DNA of 64,000 nucleotides from Limanda limanda (GCF_963576545.1 NC_083651.1:19734248-19798247), one strand, 5' to 3'. Shown: positions 1 through 17,499, numbered from the stretch's first letter. Made by a program: numbers and translations. Notes: a model not told the origin generated them from the sequence alone.

Positions 1-6513
<6,513 letters not shown>

Positions 6514-6739
6514 CAACATCACAGCCCCATCGGACCAAGCCCCAGCAAGGGAGGCATTAAGGAATATTTCAGCAGATGACTTTTACTGACAAATTATTTG
6601 TTTATTTGTGTCCTGTTTTTCTGTTGATCATGAGTGAACTTATGTACTTTTGCAAACGTACCTCAAATGTTTTTACTTATTGTCTGTTTTATGTTGTTTT
6701 TGTGATCCAAATTTTTATTTGAACTTTTTTTATTTTACC

Positions 6740-6745
6740 AATAAA
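6740..6745 (+). terminator. smarcal1 poly(A) signal
   Basis: A canonical AATAAA lies 227 bp after the smarcal1 stop codon in an AT-rich 3' UTR. It is the first such hexamer downstream of the stop. Confidence 0.7.
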
Positions 6746-7138
6746 AATGTCAAATAATTTACTTTGTAATTCAGTCTATTTGTTTATAGATCAATACATT
6801 AATTGGTAATAAATCGATCCCCATTTTATTGTAGTGCATTCTTAATGTTTATGCTGTGGTCCTCCATACTAAAACAATATACAAGAGCCTGGTCATTCTT
6901 ACTCATTGCCACAAAAGTAAAAACAATTTATTTTAGGTAATTCAAGATGGACTGAACACAGTGATGAGTTGATCTCTGGTTTCAGATGTCGTGGTGAACC
7001 ACCCTTATTTGTTCTAAATAAAAAGCTCCAGCAGCATTCTGGGACTTTAACCCTCTGTCAGGAGATTCTTATGATTGGCTGAGGAGTATACAGCCCAGTA
7101 ATGCCACAAATAAAAGACGTAAACACAAGATTGATCTA

Positions 7139-7144
7139 TTTATT
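7139..7144 (-). terminator. nme8 poly(A) signal
   Basis: AATAAA on the minus strand (TTTATT on the plus strand), 83 bp beyond the nme8 stop codon. It is the nearest canonical hexamer. Confidence 0.6.
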
Positions 7145-7226
7145 TTTTCATTATTCATAGAAAACATACTCTGGTGTATTCGTAATGTTGCGGAAGTGGC
7201 CAACAATTAAAAGGAAAACATTAGGT

Positions 7227-10200
7227 TCAAGCTGAGCGCTCTGCATCGTCATTCTCTCCCGTCTGTGGACTGCAAGGATTTGAATTTTGTGGGTCGGCTG
7301 TGAAATAAAAGAGGATGATTAGATTAAATTAGATAGATTCTGTTGATTCTGCAACTAAAACATTTGTAACATTGAATGGCTGAGGGGCTAAAGACTTTGC
7401 TCAGGTGCAGCATTTTATCTCCTAAACCATTTATACTGCGATCACAGAAAGGAATTGTACTGATGCTTTAAGTGCAACAGGTCCAGATTTACTGCACCGT
7501 AGACCAATAAGGCATCGTACAAGCAGGTTACATCTCAGCTGTTTGGGATATTATGAGGATAAATGGTGTTTTTCTCTCAGTCAGGAGAAAACACCCCTTC
7601 TTGTTAACGGAAGCTATCTGAATATGACTGAAACAGAAACACCTGAAAACTGAAGACCACAATACTGGTGAGTTTCTCCATCGTGCAGCTAATGTATCAT
7701 TGAAACCCATCTCATACCTTCTTCTTGTTGTTGTTGGTTATCAGATGTTTCTTCACTCTGGGATTGTGACATTCCTGCGTTGTCATCTGCAGAACTGTCT
7801 TCCTGTTCAGCTAAAAGAAACAAATCGTTATTTCAAGCAGAATCTTGGAATAATAAATATGGCTAAATTTGGCTATTATTTCTAGCAGAAGCAAAAACGA
7901 AGACGTACAAAATATCAGAACAAAATTGTTATTAATCTGAAACCTGATGGAAATGTCTTGTGTCTCATGCATCTGATCATTACCTGCAATTATTGCGTCA
8001 CTCTGTCCATCACCACTGTTGGTCTCTGCCTCTGTGCAGATTTCACCGAAGATGAAGCGGATCTTCTCGGCTGCGTGCTGCTCGGTCGAGGCGCCGTGGA
8101 CTGAGTTGTGGAGGATGTCGCAGGCGAAGCGGGCCCTCAGAGAATTTGGGGAAGTCTCCTTAGCCTGGTCAGGGTCTGTGGGGCCCATCATGGCCCTCCA
8201 TTCTTCAACTGCATTTTCCTTAGTCAGGAGAAGCATCATGCAGGGCCCCCTGAAACAAACAAGGACAGGATGCTCATATACATGTATCAGACAGAATGCT
8301 GGGTCCTGGGTGAAGCCTGACACACAGAGAACTGTACTGATATAGCTTTTTGGATTATGAGTTTCATGTTATCTGACCACTGGCTGCTGATGGATTTGGG
8401 AGATGAACCTTCACCTTCACCATTAATGCATTTGACATCCTTCAAACAGTGAAGCCGGGGAGGCACCTGTCAACCTTGTTATTCTCTCTGTTCAAATTTT
8501 GCGGTCTTCAAATCTGGGTCAAAACTGAGCTGAATTTACTTAAATCTGCAAATATCCTGGGAGCCTGTGTAAAAATAATTCTTATTACAGCATCACTATA
8601 TTTACCTCTACCTTAGCGTTAGTTATCGAGATTATGAAAAAACTACAAGACGGATTACAACGAAATTTGGTAGAAGGATCGTTAGTTTTTTTAAACTTTC
8701 TTTAACATTGTGATATGTGGTGTTTTTCAGCATTTTCTTGGATTTCTCAAATAAGAATTTGTGGATCTAGATTAAATAGTAATAATTTAATAATTCAAAT
8801 GTGATTTCAAGAGGTTTCTATTGGTCCTTGGTGGAGGCCATCCTAGCTCAACTTCAATGGTCTGCTTCATACTAAATGTAGTGGTTTAAATGCTGTTAAA
8901 ACAATATCATAGCTAATCTGATCCACACTACACCAGACGACACTCTAAAACTGCCTTTTTTATTTGAACCTTCCTGAGTTTCAACCTCTAAACCTGTAGA
9001 TGAGAACTCATCTGATGATGAAGACATCAGTGCTTTCATGGAGATGCTTTAAATGCATTGTAAGTGTTACCATAAGCGGTCAAGGCCACAGAGCTCAATG
9101 TATAACCAGTAACTGCAGCCTGGAGTGTCCCTGGTGTGCATCTGTCTGGAGATATTTGTTGCTTGTCATTCTCCATCTATCTCCTTAAAAGCAGAGATTC
9201 CCAAAAATACTCCAAAACAACCAGAAGAGGAAGAATTAAGGCTAAACCTGAGCTTACATTGAGAAATGGAAATGGTAAAGATAGTTTTCCAAGCTGTAGT
9301 GCCCATCTGCATCCTTCTCTCTGCCCATTGTGTCCGAGCAGTTGTGTAACCACCAAGTAAAGGGGCCCATCAGAGCGGAAGATAACTCTAAAATCTAGAT
9401 GTGCTGTAGAACTAAGAATGAAATTGAGATGGACTCTCTTGCCAGTTGCCCGAGGCCGCCTTGATTCGGAGCTGCTAGGATGATAGTGGAATAGTGGAAA
9501 ATTTGCAGCCGCGAAAGGATGAGGCTCGGTCTGCCTTGGTCCCTTTGGCCTGCTCCTGAGAATAGGGGTCAAACTAAACGACAGGTGAAACTAACCGGCA
9601 CATGAACTCCACCAGCTGGCCGAAGAAAGGCTTCTCCCTGTGCTCTTTGTAAAACTCCTCGGCCACTTCCCTGGACAGCACCGTCTCCTTCAGCTGCGTC
9701 ACAGAGAAGCCACTGGCATGGATCTCCTCCAGGATCTTCTCTGATAGAGGGAACAGAAGAAATGTTACAAATTATATCAACATCTGTGCATCTGTGAAAA
9801 CCAAAGTATATTTCTGTATTGTTCTAAATGAGCAGTCGGAACCTTTGTGCTCCTCCATGGCGTCCGGTTTGATAACTGCCAGCGTCCTCTGCTTGGGGAA
9901 GAAGAAGTCGATCTCGCGCTCTGCCTCTTCTTGGCTTCTACTGCCATGCAGCTGGTTGATGGTTTCATTCTCCACAGCGAACTGGGCCCTTAGACTGAGT
10001 GGTGAGTGACACAGAAGCCAGAATTACAGGTATTATTGAGCTTTTTTAATATTTTCAAATGAATGCTTCGGAGGTGGAGCGATAAAAAAAACAACCTGTA
10101 TTGGGACCTGAACTACTGTTTAGAAAAAACAGTGCTGTATAGATGGTGACCTACTGTGTGATTGTTGAATGTGCAAATGGAGTGAAGCCTTTTCTCTCTT

Positions 10201-13094
10201 TTAACACTAGAGGGCAGTCATTATGATGGATAGATGCACTAAAATGTCACGATTCGGACTTCAGCAACATTGCAAAATACCTGTATCCATTGGTTTCCAA
10301 AGGGGTGTTTTACGGTTTACTTAATCTTTAAACACACATTTGTGCAAACTAATCTGTAAGAGTTCCACCACTCACCAGTCAGGACTCTCCTCTTTGGCTT
10401 TATTAACGTCAGCAGGTCCAAGGATGCTCCTCCAGTGTTCGACAGCCCCTGTTCTGGCTAGAGCCAGAGCCAGCACCGGCCCACTGTAAATACAAACACA
10501 CATGTTAAATAAACCTTTGCAGCAATAAACTGCCAATTTATCTTTCTTTGGGTCTCCCTCCCACAGTCCAAAAACACGTAGATTGGGGTTGGATGAATTG
10601 GAGACACTAAATTGACTGTAGGTGTGAATGTGAGCATGACTGGATGTTTGTCTCTATATGTGATGGCCTGTCCAGGGTGTGCCCCACCTTTCGCCCAATG
10701 TCAACTGGGATTGGCTCCAGCTCCTCCCACAACCCTCAAAGGATGGATGGATGTGTCAAGTACCTGGTCATGCTTCTCAGCAGGGCTGGAAAGTAGTCCT
10801 CCTCAACATGTTGGAAGTAAAACTGTCGGACCTGCTCCTCTGTCAACATCACGTCTCTCTGAAGAGCCACAGAGAAACCTGACTTGTGGATTTGGGCCAG
10901 GACGTCTCCTGCAGAACCACAAATACCAACCATGTCATTGACAGTAATGAACGAATCAGGGAGCGGTCCCAGTACGCTGACATGATCCACCTTTTGTGTG
11001 TGTGTATCTTCACCCCCACACGTGTGTTTTTGTGCTTATGCGTTTGGCACGGGCCCCACCTCTGTTCTCCCTGGCAACGTCAGGCCGGATAAGAGCCAGC
11101 GTCCTCTCCACACGCTCTTCCTCCCCATCCTGCTGCTCCGTCACCGAGGCCGTCCTGAAGTTGGGGAAGAAGAAGGCGAGCTCCCTGCTGGCCTGGTCGC
11201 TGTCCTCACTGCCGTGCACTGCGTTGAACGGTGGCTGTGTGCAGTATTGTGCCCGCAAGCTGCAGGAAGCCGGGGAGGGAGAGAGGAGAGCAGAGCAGAT
11301 GGTTGCTCTGCTGGTGCTCGACCAGAGAGAAGCATTCTGTGTGGGTGTGTCTGACGGAGCGGCTGAGAGAATGTGCTGCTCCTTCCCTTTCCCAGACTTT
11401 AGATTGAGATTGTTTCACACTGTTGCAGTCAATGGTGCATGAATAAGTGTCTTTACAAACAAATATTTGCTGTACCAATGACAATTTTCTTCATGCTGCA
11501 TTACACCGTGTAATGATGATGTTGATGTTTTCTAAACTCAACTTTTCTTCTAAAAGCAACGTATGTATAATTTCCAGTAACAAACCTTTCTGGCTTTTCT
11601 CTCCTGGCTTCCTCGATGTCTGATGGGCCGATGAACTCACGCCACGCCGGCACGACACCAGCAGAGCCCTCGACCTGAGACAGCACCAGAACGTGGGAGG
11701 GACCGCTGGACATAAACTGCACCAAGTCCTGAAAGCAATCCTGAGAACCAGCATCATAAACACACACGCAGAGACGAGGACAGACGGAAACAACACGTTA
11801 ATGTCACAAACACAACTCCAGTCGGGCCAGGTTTCAGACTAAAGACATGCAGGTGATTCAGTAAAAATAGAGTGGAAATGATTTTTGTAAAAGACACAAC
11901 AAATATTGGACTGTACAAGCCACATTTACATTCTATCATTTCATGAACATGACATTTTTCTGGATCATGTAGTCTCATCACAAACAGTGTGATAAGCAAA
12001 AAAAAGAAACTGCCTATTCAGCAGCTGTGTTGTGCAGAGATTACCATGGAAGTGTGACGTATTGCAAACTAATTTAAATGGTTTTTCCGTTGTGTGTAAC
12101 TCTCCCATTGGGATATTGACTCAGATGAACTTTACACAGACACACAAGGAATTCATTGGTCTGACCAGGTCATGAGTCTGTCAGATGTATTGTCGGCATC
12201 TTGACATACCTACATTGTATATTATATATCATATATAATTTAGTTTTTACGTGTTACTTTTACTCACATATGATGTACTTTAAGGTGTTTTTGTCTCCTG
12301 ATGCAATTCAACACTTGGTTTTACTATTCATGTGCTTATTTACGATATATTGTAAGGTGGGTGTCTAGAAAGGTGTCATGAAATTAAATGTATTATTATT
12401 ATTAGATGTCTCACCTCGTCTATATGATCACCATACGTACCTTTTTGCAATTATTGCATTATATATCCTATTCTTTTAGTTCCCTGTATGATTACCTCTG
12501 CAGCTTTGTGTTGGTAGAAGTCTCGAGCCTCATTCTCAGTCAGCGTGCGCTCCTCGTGGGCCAGGATCTCAAACCCAGCATCTTGAATCTAACCGGGGGA
12601 ATCACATCAGAGCCTGATGAAATGATATCAGCAGGACGGCTGGGGACAATCTTGTCTTCCCAGAATGCGAGCAAGTGTTTGTCTCTGTGTACCTTCATAA
12701 TGATCTCGTTTGCCTTGCCGTGAGCCACAGCATCTGGTTTGATGATGGCGACTGTGTAGGATTTACTGGCAGGAACTGGAGGAGCAGAGAGCAGTTTGAA
12801 ATATGGTCAGTAAGGCGGATATAATTGAAAATGGTTCACGGGGATGCCAGTAAATGATAGTCATAAAATAACCAACAATGATAACAGCAATGACAATTTA
12901 CAAAATGACCAAAAACATGATTATACTGTCTCCACAATACCAGTTATGCTTTCTTCATTTTCTGACTGCTGAGGCGCCTCCTCCTCTTCTGGATTCTCAT
13001 AAGACAAAAGACCGTCGTCCTTAACCTGAGAGACATACCACATAAAACCCTTGCTGGAAATGGTTGTCTATAATAGCATATGTGTGAGTGGATA

Positions 13095-13184
<90 letters not shown>

Positions 13185-13881
13185 TCACCACTTTGCGTTC
13201 AGCACCTTGCTCCAGGACCAGCTTCTCCTTGGCCAGTTCCTCTACAATCATCTTCTGGAGCAGAGGAGCGTTGGCCCCTCGCAGCACAGCCACCAGCTCC
13301 CCCCCCTTTGCATTAGACAGAGGAAGGATCCAAAAAACGATGAGTCAGGAATGAGGATAACACTGATAACAGAGATTTAACAATAAGCATGAAATAATAA
13401 GATTGCATCACCACCAGAGAGGTTACAACTCTAGGTGGCTCTGTTTCCTGGCCTACATCGTTAGCACCTGAGTATTGGAGAGTCATAATAAAAAAAAAAA
13501 GTAACATAGGTATAGACAGAGATCTGGATTATCTGTTCATAATGCAGCATCACAGTTTACAGTGTAATTTTTCTGTATAAATCAGATACCAATAACATAC
13601 TCTTTCTACATAATTTAAATCTAATTTCCTCACAACTCCCTTGTTCCTTGTGGTCTCATTTTCCTCTTAAGTGCTCACGTTTCTGTACGTACAAGAGGGA
13701 GCAACTAAGTATTCTATTGGTGCCTGAATCAGAAAACAACATAACAATGTTCATCGAGCTGTAATGCAACATCTTACTTAAATAACTAGAGAAGCACATT
13801 TTATGGAAGAATAAGGTAAAACACACACACCTGAGGGCTCAACCTAAGACACATTAGTGTAAAAACATGTATATACAGCAT

Positions 13882-13939
<58 letters not shown>

Positions 13940-14026
13940 ACACACTTACCCCATAGAAGAGGAAGGTGGGCTCACATTTCCCCCGATACTTCTCCAAAGC
14001 ATCGATGCTATCTGCCTCGGCCTGCA

Positions 14027-14092
<66 letters not shown>

Positions 14093-14179
14093 ACACACTT
14101 ACCCCATAGAAGAGGAAGGTGGGCTCACATTTCCCCCGATACTTCTCCAAAGCATCGATGCTATCTGCCTCGGCCTGCA

Positions 14180-14219
<40 letters not shown>

Positions 14220-14444
14220 AATGTTAGGGATTCTTGCTCACAAAATAATTTTTTATATTCTTAAATTTAAAAAAAAACATGTATTTTTCTTACTGTGGCA
14301 AAATGCAGTAGATCATCAGCCAGTTCATTCTTTATTTTTCGCAGCAGACTGACCACAGCTCGACAGGGACCACACCACTGCTGGTTCACATCCACAACTA
14401 GAAGAAGGGACAAGAGATGAGAAAATAATCATTGATTGATTGAC

Positions 14445-14506
<62 letters not shown>

Positions 14507-17093
14507 ATTGGTTGATTTTTCTATCCAGTCATCATGTTGCACAACAAGTCCAAACAGTCTTTACATCATATCAGTGACTGCAATTCACTGAATTTAAACT
14601 GCAGTAATCTCAGCGAACACATGGGGGCAGCAGCACACAGTAAATTTAACACAGTTTATTACAGTTTTTCTCAATTGGTTTGGCTCATTTCACGAAACAG
14701 AAATGACATTCTCAAAACTACACGTGCAAACCTCCAAACCACTGGGCACTTGTTCACAACAGATTGGCAGATCTCATTCCTTTAATCAAATTGCAATTGT
14801 ATTAGCACAGCCTTGCACATGACAAGCACAATTTTCATATGATTTAGGACACCTTGCAAACGGTTAGGTACAATTGCCTTCAGTTAGCCCAATTACCAAT
14901 TGAACATATCTTGCTGGTCTAAACTGAATGTTGCTTCTCAGTCAAGTGGTTGTTCTCTGCAGAACATGTTGGCATAATTTCATTGTTTACATCATCACCT
15001 GCACAGTAGTTCACTCCACTGTCAAAATCTTTCAGGCACATTATACCATGAAAAACATCATGGTATATACTGTAATATGGATCTCTTGGATCATCGGCCT
15101 AATTTTCAGGTGCAACTAGAACTTTACTAATCAAGGGGGAGTTTCACACATCCGATCACCAATCACACAGTAAGTTTAGTTAGCTGACAGGTGCTATCCA
15201 GGGAATAAATGCTTCCATCAAATATCTAGAGCTTGACCAAGTTCAGTACAATTTATGAACCTGGAAGCACCTGGCCAGGGAAACAACCAAGGGCAACTGC
15301 CTGCTCGAGGAAGAAGAGGAAGAGGAGCAAGGGTGCGTGGTGGTGGAGAAGGGGGAAGAGGCCGAGGAGGACCAAGACAACAATTTGTGCCAGATCAAAT
15401 TCGGGCTACACTTGTGGACCATGTGGTCAACCATGGCCTCACAATGGCAGAGGCAGGTCGTCGAGTTCAGCCTAATGTGCCACGCTCTACAGTGTCCTCT
15501 ATCATCCAAACATTCCGCAGGGAAAACAGGTATGTGGTCAGTCAACTATGGAATTATTGATGGTAGAGTTAACTGTAGTATTCAAATTTATTGAACTAAA
15601 GTCAAAGTAAACAAGTAAATACAAATGGTAATAGTGTCTATTCCCACACATTTTTCATTGTGTGGGACAATGTAAGCTTCCACCGTGGCCCGCTCATCAG
15701 GGCGTGGCTCACTGCCCATCCAAGAATGCTGATGGTGCTCTTATCACCTTAATCCCCATTCCTCAATCCTATCGAGGAGTTTTTATCTGCATGGAGGTGG
15801 AGAGTCTATGAGCATCGGGCTCAAAACCAGAGGTCCCTTCTCCAGGCAATGGATGCTGCTTGTGGTGTTGTCACAGCAGAGCAGTGTCAGGGATGGTTGC
15901 AGCATGCACGCCGATTCTTCCCCCGTTGCATAGCAAGGGAGAACATCAGATGTGATGTTGATGGAAGTCTGTGGCCAGACAGACGAGAGCGCAAGGATGA
16001 GCAGGCGAGTGAGGATGAAAACTAGTGAAACTCCAGCTTTACTTTAGTTTGTTACTGTATGTGTTGTTAGTGTAGGCTATACCTAATTTTAGTTTTGATG
16101 TGCTAATTGTCCCGCAGTATATTGTGCTATACATATTTTCTGTTACTGTAACCACGATGTATGGCAATTACTGTAACAATTTCCATGGCTGTATGACTGC
16201 AATAAAGTATTTTATGTGAAACCCTGAATTAATCTTTTTTCTGTTTACACATAGTATTCTGGAAAGAAAACATCTACTGAAACCATTCAGTGTCAAAGGA
16301 CTGAGCCAAGATTGAAATGTGCACATGAGGGATATTTCTATGGTCCACTGCCACACTGACAAAACATCTAAACATTTTGACCTGTAGTGTTTAAACAATG
16401 CCAAAGGGACTTTTCATTTTGGGGGCACTGACTATTTGTATGAGAAAAGGATTTAGTTTTGACTGATGAGTTGTCTGTTTTGGGAGAGATATTACCTTTT
16501 GCAGGTGTGCCATGGAGTTTTGCTGAACCATCCAGGTTATTTTGGCAAATGTATTTAAACCTTTGGAGAATGTCCTTTTTCCACTGAGAGATGAGCCACA
16601 GCAATCGAGAAGGAACTTTTCATTTTGGGGGCACTGACTATTTATATGAGAAAATGATTTGGTTTTGAAGCTTGAGTTAACTGTTTTGGGTGAGATATGA
16701 CCTTTTGAAGTTGATCCATGTAGTTGGGCTGAACCATATAGGCTATTTTGCCAATTGCACTTAGTGCTCTGAGAATGTAATTTCTGTTTCGTGAAATGAG
16801 CCAAACCAATTGAGAAAAACTGTAATAGCTGTTTGCAGGGATGCGTTCAAGTCAAAAAGGACATAACAATATCTCTATTACTTGTGAGTGTCCTACCTGT
16901 TAAACCTTTGGTGGCGAGCATCTCCTCCCACTGCTCCTGGGTTGTGACACACGCCTGGACAAGAAAATACAAATAAAAGTTACTAAAAGCATCTTAAAGC
17001 ATCACAGGAAGAAGGAAACTGTTCCCATCGGGACAGAAACCATGTTGTGGGCTGTTTAACCTGCAGACTCGCTTCTTTCTTCTTGGCTGCCAT
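7227..17093 (-). CDS. nme8: NME8/TXNDC3: thioredoxin domain plus three NDP-kinase domains
   Basis: Ciliary/sperm axoneme-associated protein; human NME8 is linked to primary ciliary dyskinesia. Exons in transcript order: 17093-17061, 16954-16897, 14397-14294, 14174-14103 and/or 14021-13950 (identical copies), 13305-13189, 13025-12941, 12775-12693, 12588-12496, 11740-11586, 11259-11060, 10908-10764, 10483-10376, 9994-9843, 9740-9596, 8249-7984, 7810-7718, 7297-7227. With one copy the sum is 1980 nt: 659 residues plus TGA. Thioredoxin active site WCGPC is at about residues 38-42. NDK1 has IIKPDAV and His282 (VHGSEDS). NDK2 has LIRPDV, with Arg where kinases carry Lys, and His434 (LHGSRS). NDK3 has VIKPDAM and His568 (VHGAST). 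An acidic, Gln/Ser-rich tail follows from about residue 590. Start: MAAKKKEASLQ is a family-like N-terminus. NME9-type proteins have fewer NDK domains, so nme8 is preferred. Confidence 0.94.
8250..9595. other. nme8 intron between NDK3 exons
   Basis: A 1346-bp intron. It carries a degraded repeat near 8630-8880 of the same family as 20630-20850 and 62690-62860. No other feature. Confidence 0.55.
8630..8880 (+). repeat. Degraded teleost repeat (ACGAAATTTGGT family)
   Basis: Shares the 'cannot-find-the-target-phase' type core ACGAAATTTGGTAGAAGGAT, then a CTTTCTTTAACATTG block and TGGTCCTTGGTGGAGG. Related stretches occur near 20630-20850 and 62690-62860. Family name not assigned. Confidence 0.45.
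10540..10755 (+). repeat. Teleost interspersed repeat ending in GGAT units, next to an nme8 exon
   Basis: Contains CCCACAGTCCAAAAACACG, TGTGAATGTGAGCATGACTG, a CTGTCCAGGGTGTGCCCC block and GGGATTGGCTCCAGCTCC, ending in GGATGGATGGATG. It stops only about 9 bp from the donor of the exon at 10764-10908, so it sits in the first bases of the intron. Confidence 0.65.
11741..12495. other. nme8 intron inside NDK1
   Basis: AT-rich 755-bp intron with no recognised element. Confidence 0.6.
13099..13181 (+). repeat. (GT)n microsatellite in nme8 intron
   Basis: About 41 uninterrupted GT units. They end 6 bp before the donor dinucleotide (AC on the plus strand, 13187-13188) of the exon at 13189-13305. 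Confidence 0.95.
13884..13944 (+). repeat. (CA)n microsatellite, nme8 intron
   Basis: CA array just downstream (in transcript sense) of the second copy of the duplicated exon, with a CATA interruption near 13934. Confidence 0.9.
13950..14021 (-). CDS. nme8: nme8 duplicated exon, transcript-downstream copy
   Basis: Second identical copy of the 72-nt exon, offset by 153 bp. It has its own intact acceptor and donor. The intron between the copies (14022-14102) is only 81 bp and is almost entirely GT repeat on the coding strand. Including both copies keeps the frame but inserts 24 residues into the thioredoxin fold. Whether one copy, either copy or both are used cannot be told from DNA. Confidence 0.8.
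14025..14098 (+). repeat. (CA)n array forming the intron between duplicated exons
   Basis: Fills nearly the whole 81-bp intron between the two identical nme8 exons. It has the same CATA interruption as the neighbouring unit. Confidence 0.9.
14103..14174 (-). CDS. nme8: nme8 duplicated exon, transcript-upstream copy
   Basis: A 72-nt, phase-0 exon (24 codons) starting AEADSIDALEKY and ending CEPTFLFYG. It is flanked by acceptor GGTGCAG and donor GTAAGTG. It encodes the thioredoxin segment with the cis-proline loop (EPT) just after the active-site exon. It is base-for-base identical, as I read it, to the exon at 13950-14021. The acceptor follows a GT repeat rather than a normal pyrimidine tract. 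Confidence 0.85.
14180..14218 (+). repeat. (CA)n array before the duplicated nme8 exon
   Basis: On the coding strand this is a GT run immediately upstream of the GGTGCAG acceptor, in place of a pyrimidine tract. Confidence 0.9.
14431..14516 (+). repeat. (ATTG)n tetranucleotide array
   Basis: About 21 units with a few substitutions, in the nme8 intron about 35 bp from the active-site exon (14294-14397). Confidence 0.9.
15255..15529 (+). pseudogene. Transposase N-terminal exon (HTH part)
   Basis: ATG-initiated, with a Gly/Arg-rich N-terminus and then a helix-turn-helix-like stretch with ATLVDHVVNHGLTMAEAGRR and VPRSTVSSIIQTFRREN. It ends at a consensus donor (CAG|GTATGT), suggesting the parental transposase gene is spliced. 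The segment that should follow is absent, so this copy cannot encode a full transposase. Confidence 0.75.
15640..16025 (+). pseudogene. Transposase C-terminal DDE_3 fragment with stop
   Basis: Encodes FIVWDNVSFHR (second catalytic Asp region), then an in-frame TAA at 15750-15752 where the family reads PPYSPF. After the stop come FLNPIEEFFSAWRWRVYEH-like residues (third acidic residue region) and RRFFPRCIARENIRCDVD to a TAG at 16023-16025. It is degraded and inactive as it stands. Confidence 0.75.
16395..16806. repeat. Subterminal tandem duplication in the transposon right end
   Basis: Two diverged units of about 206 bp. Both carry CTTTTCATTTTGGGGGCACT, a TATGAGAAAA block, TGTTTTGGG(A/T)GAGATAT and GAGATGAGCCA/GAAATGAGCCA. 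The second unit ends in the terminal inverted repeat. Confidence 0.8.
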
Positions 17094-17499
17094 TTGGTTG
17101 AATCGTCAATTCAACAGATGTTTCCACACAGAATGATCGAGCTGTGCGTTGTACTGTAAACAACAACAATAAGCTAATAAACACATATGCTAATGTGTCA
17201 CGTCTCCTCTGGGGCCGCTGCTCGAGCTTGTTTGGACCCTGTGGGTTGCTAAGCGACGGCACCTCACGCTTTGTGGAGCCATGTGACCTTCAATCACGAA
17301 GCTGAAAATTAAGTTGAGTTGTTTATCTGTTTTCCACAGTATTATTATAAATTATTAATTATTATCACAGATCATTATTAGCAAAGAGGGAACAAGACTC
17401 GTTTTCTACCAATGACTGGTACTCCCTCTCTCTCACAGCCGCCTCCCATTGGTCACTATCGGTACTGCAACCTCTGCACTGGAACTAAAACTTGATTTG

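Larger units (their letters stand above)
6514..7226. other. Tail-to-tail intergenic interval of smarcal1 and nme8
   Basis: Holds the 3' UTRs of the two convergent genes. The smarcal1 signal is at 6740-6745. The minus-strand hexamers for nme8 read as TTTATT on the plus strand at 7139-7144, with a possible distal one at 6927-6932. If the distal nme8 site is used, the two 3' UTRs would come within about 200 bp of each other. No other gene seen. Confidence 0.6.
13934..14183. repeat. Tandem duplication of an nme8 exon with its CA/GT flanks
   Basis: Two copies of a 153-bp unit: the exon, its splice sites, the same CATACACACACA interruption next to the donor, and a CA run. Identity extends into the flanking repeat, so unequal exchange or slippage between CA arrays is the simple explanation. 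An assembly duplication is the alternative. Confidence 0.85.
14659..16825 (+). mobile_element. Tc1/mariner-type DNA transposon with TA target duplication, internally deleted
   Basis: Both ends carry the same inverted sequence of about 50 bp: TTACAGTTTTTCTCAATTGG at the left, its reverse complement ending at 16825. TA flanks both sides (14657-14658, 16826-16827), the signature of IS630/Tc1/mariner insertion. Inside, on the plus strand, are an N-terminal transposase exon (15255-15529) and a C-terminal DDE fragment (about 15640-16025), with the middle of the DDE domain missing. A poly(A) hexamer is at 16201-16206. The right subterminal region is a tandem duplication. The element lies wholly inside an nme8 intron, antisense to... 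the host gene runs on the opposite strand. Confidence 0.85.

Noticed and set aside
10996..11442. 148-codon plus-strand frame
   Set aside because: Antisense shadow of the nme8 exon at 11060-11259.
12693..12765. Acceptor CCTGCCAG for the nme8 exon before NDK1
   Set aside because: It gives the wrong phase with the upstream exon. The acceptor that makes the exon 12693-12775 keeps the frame.
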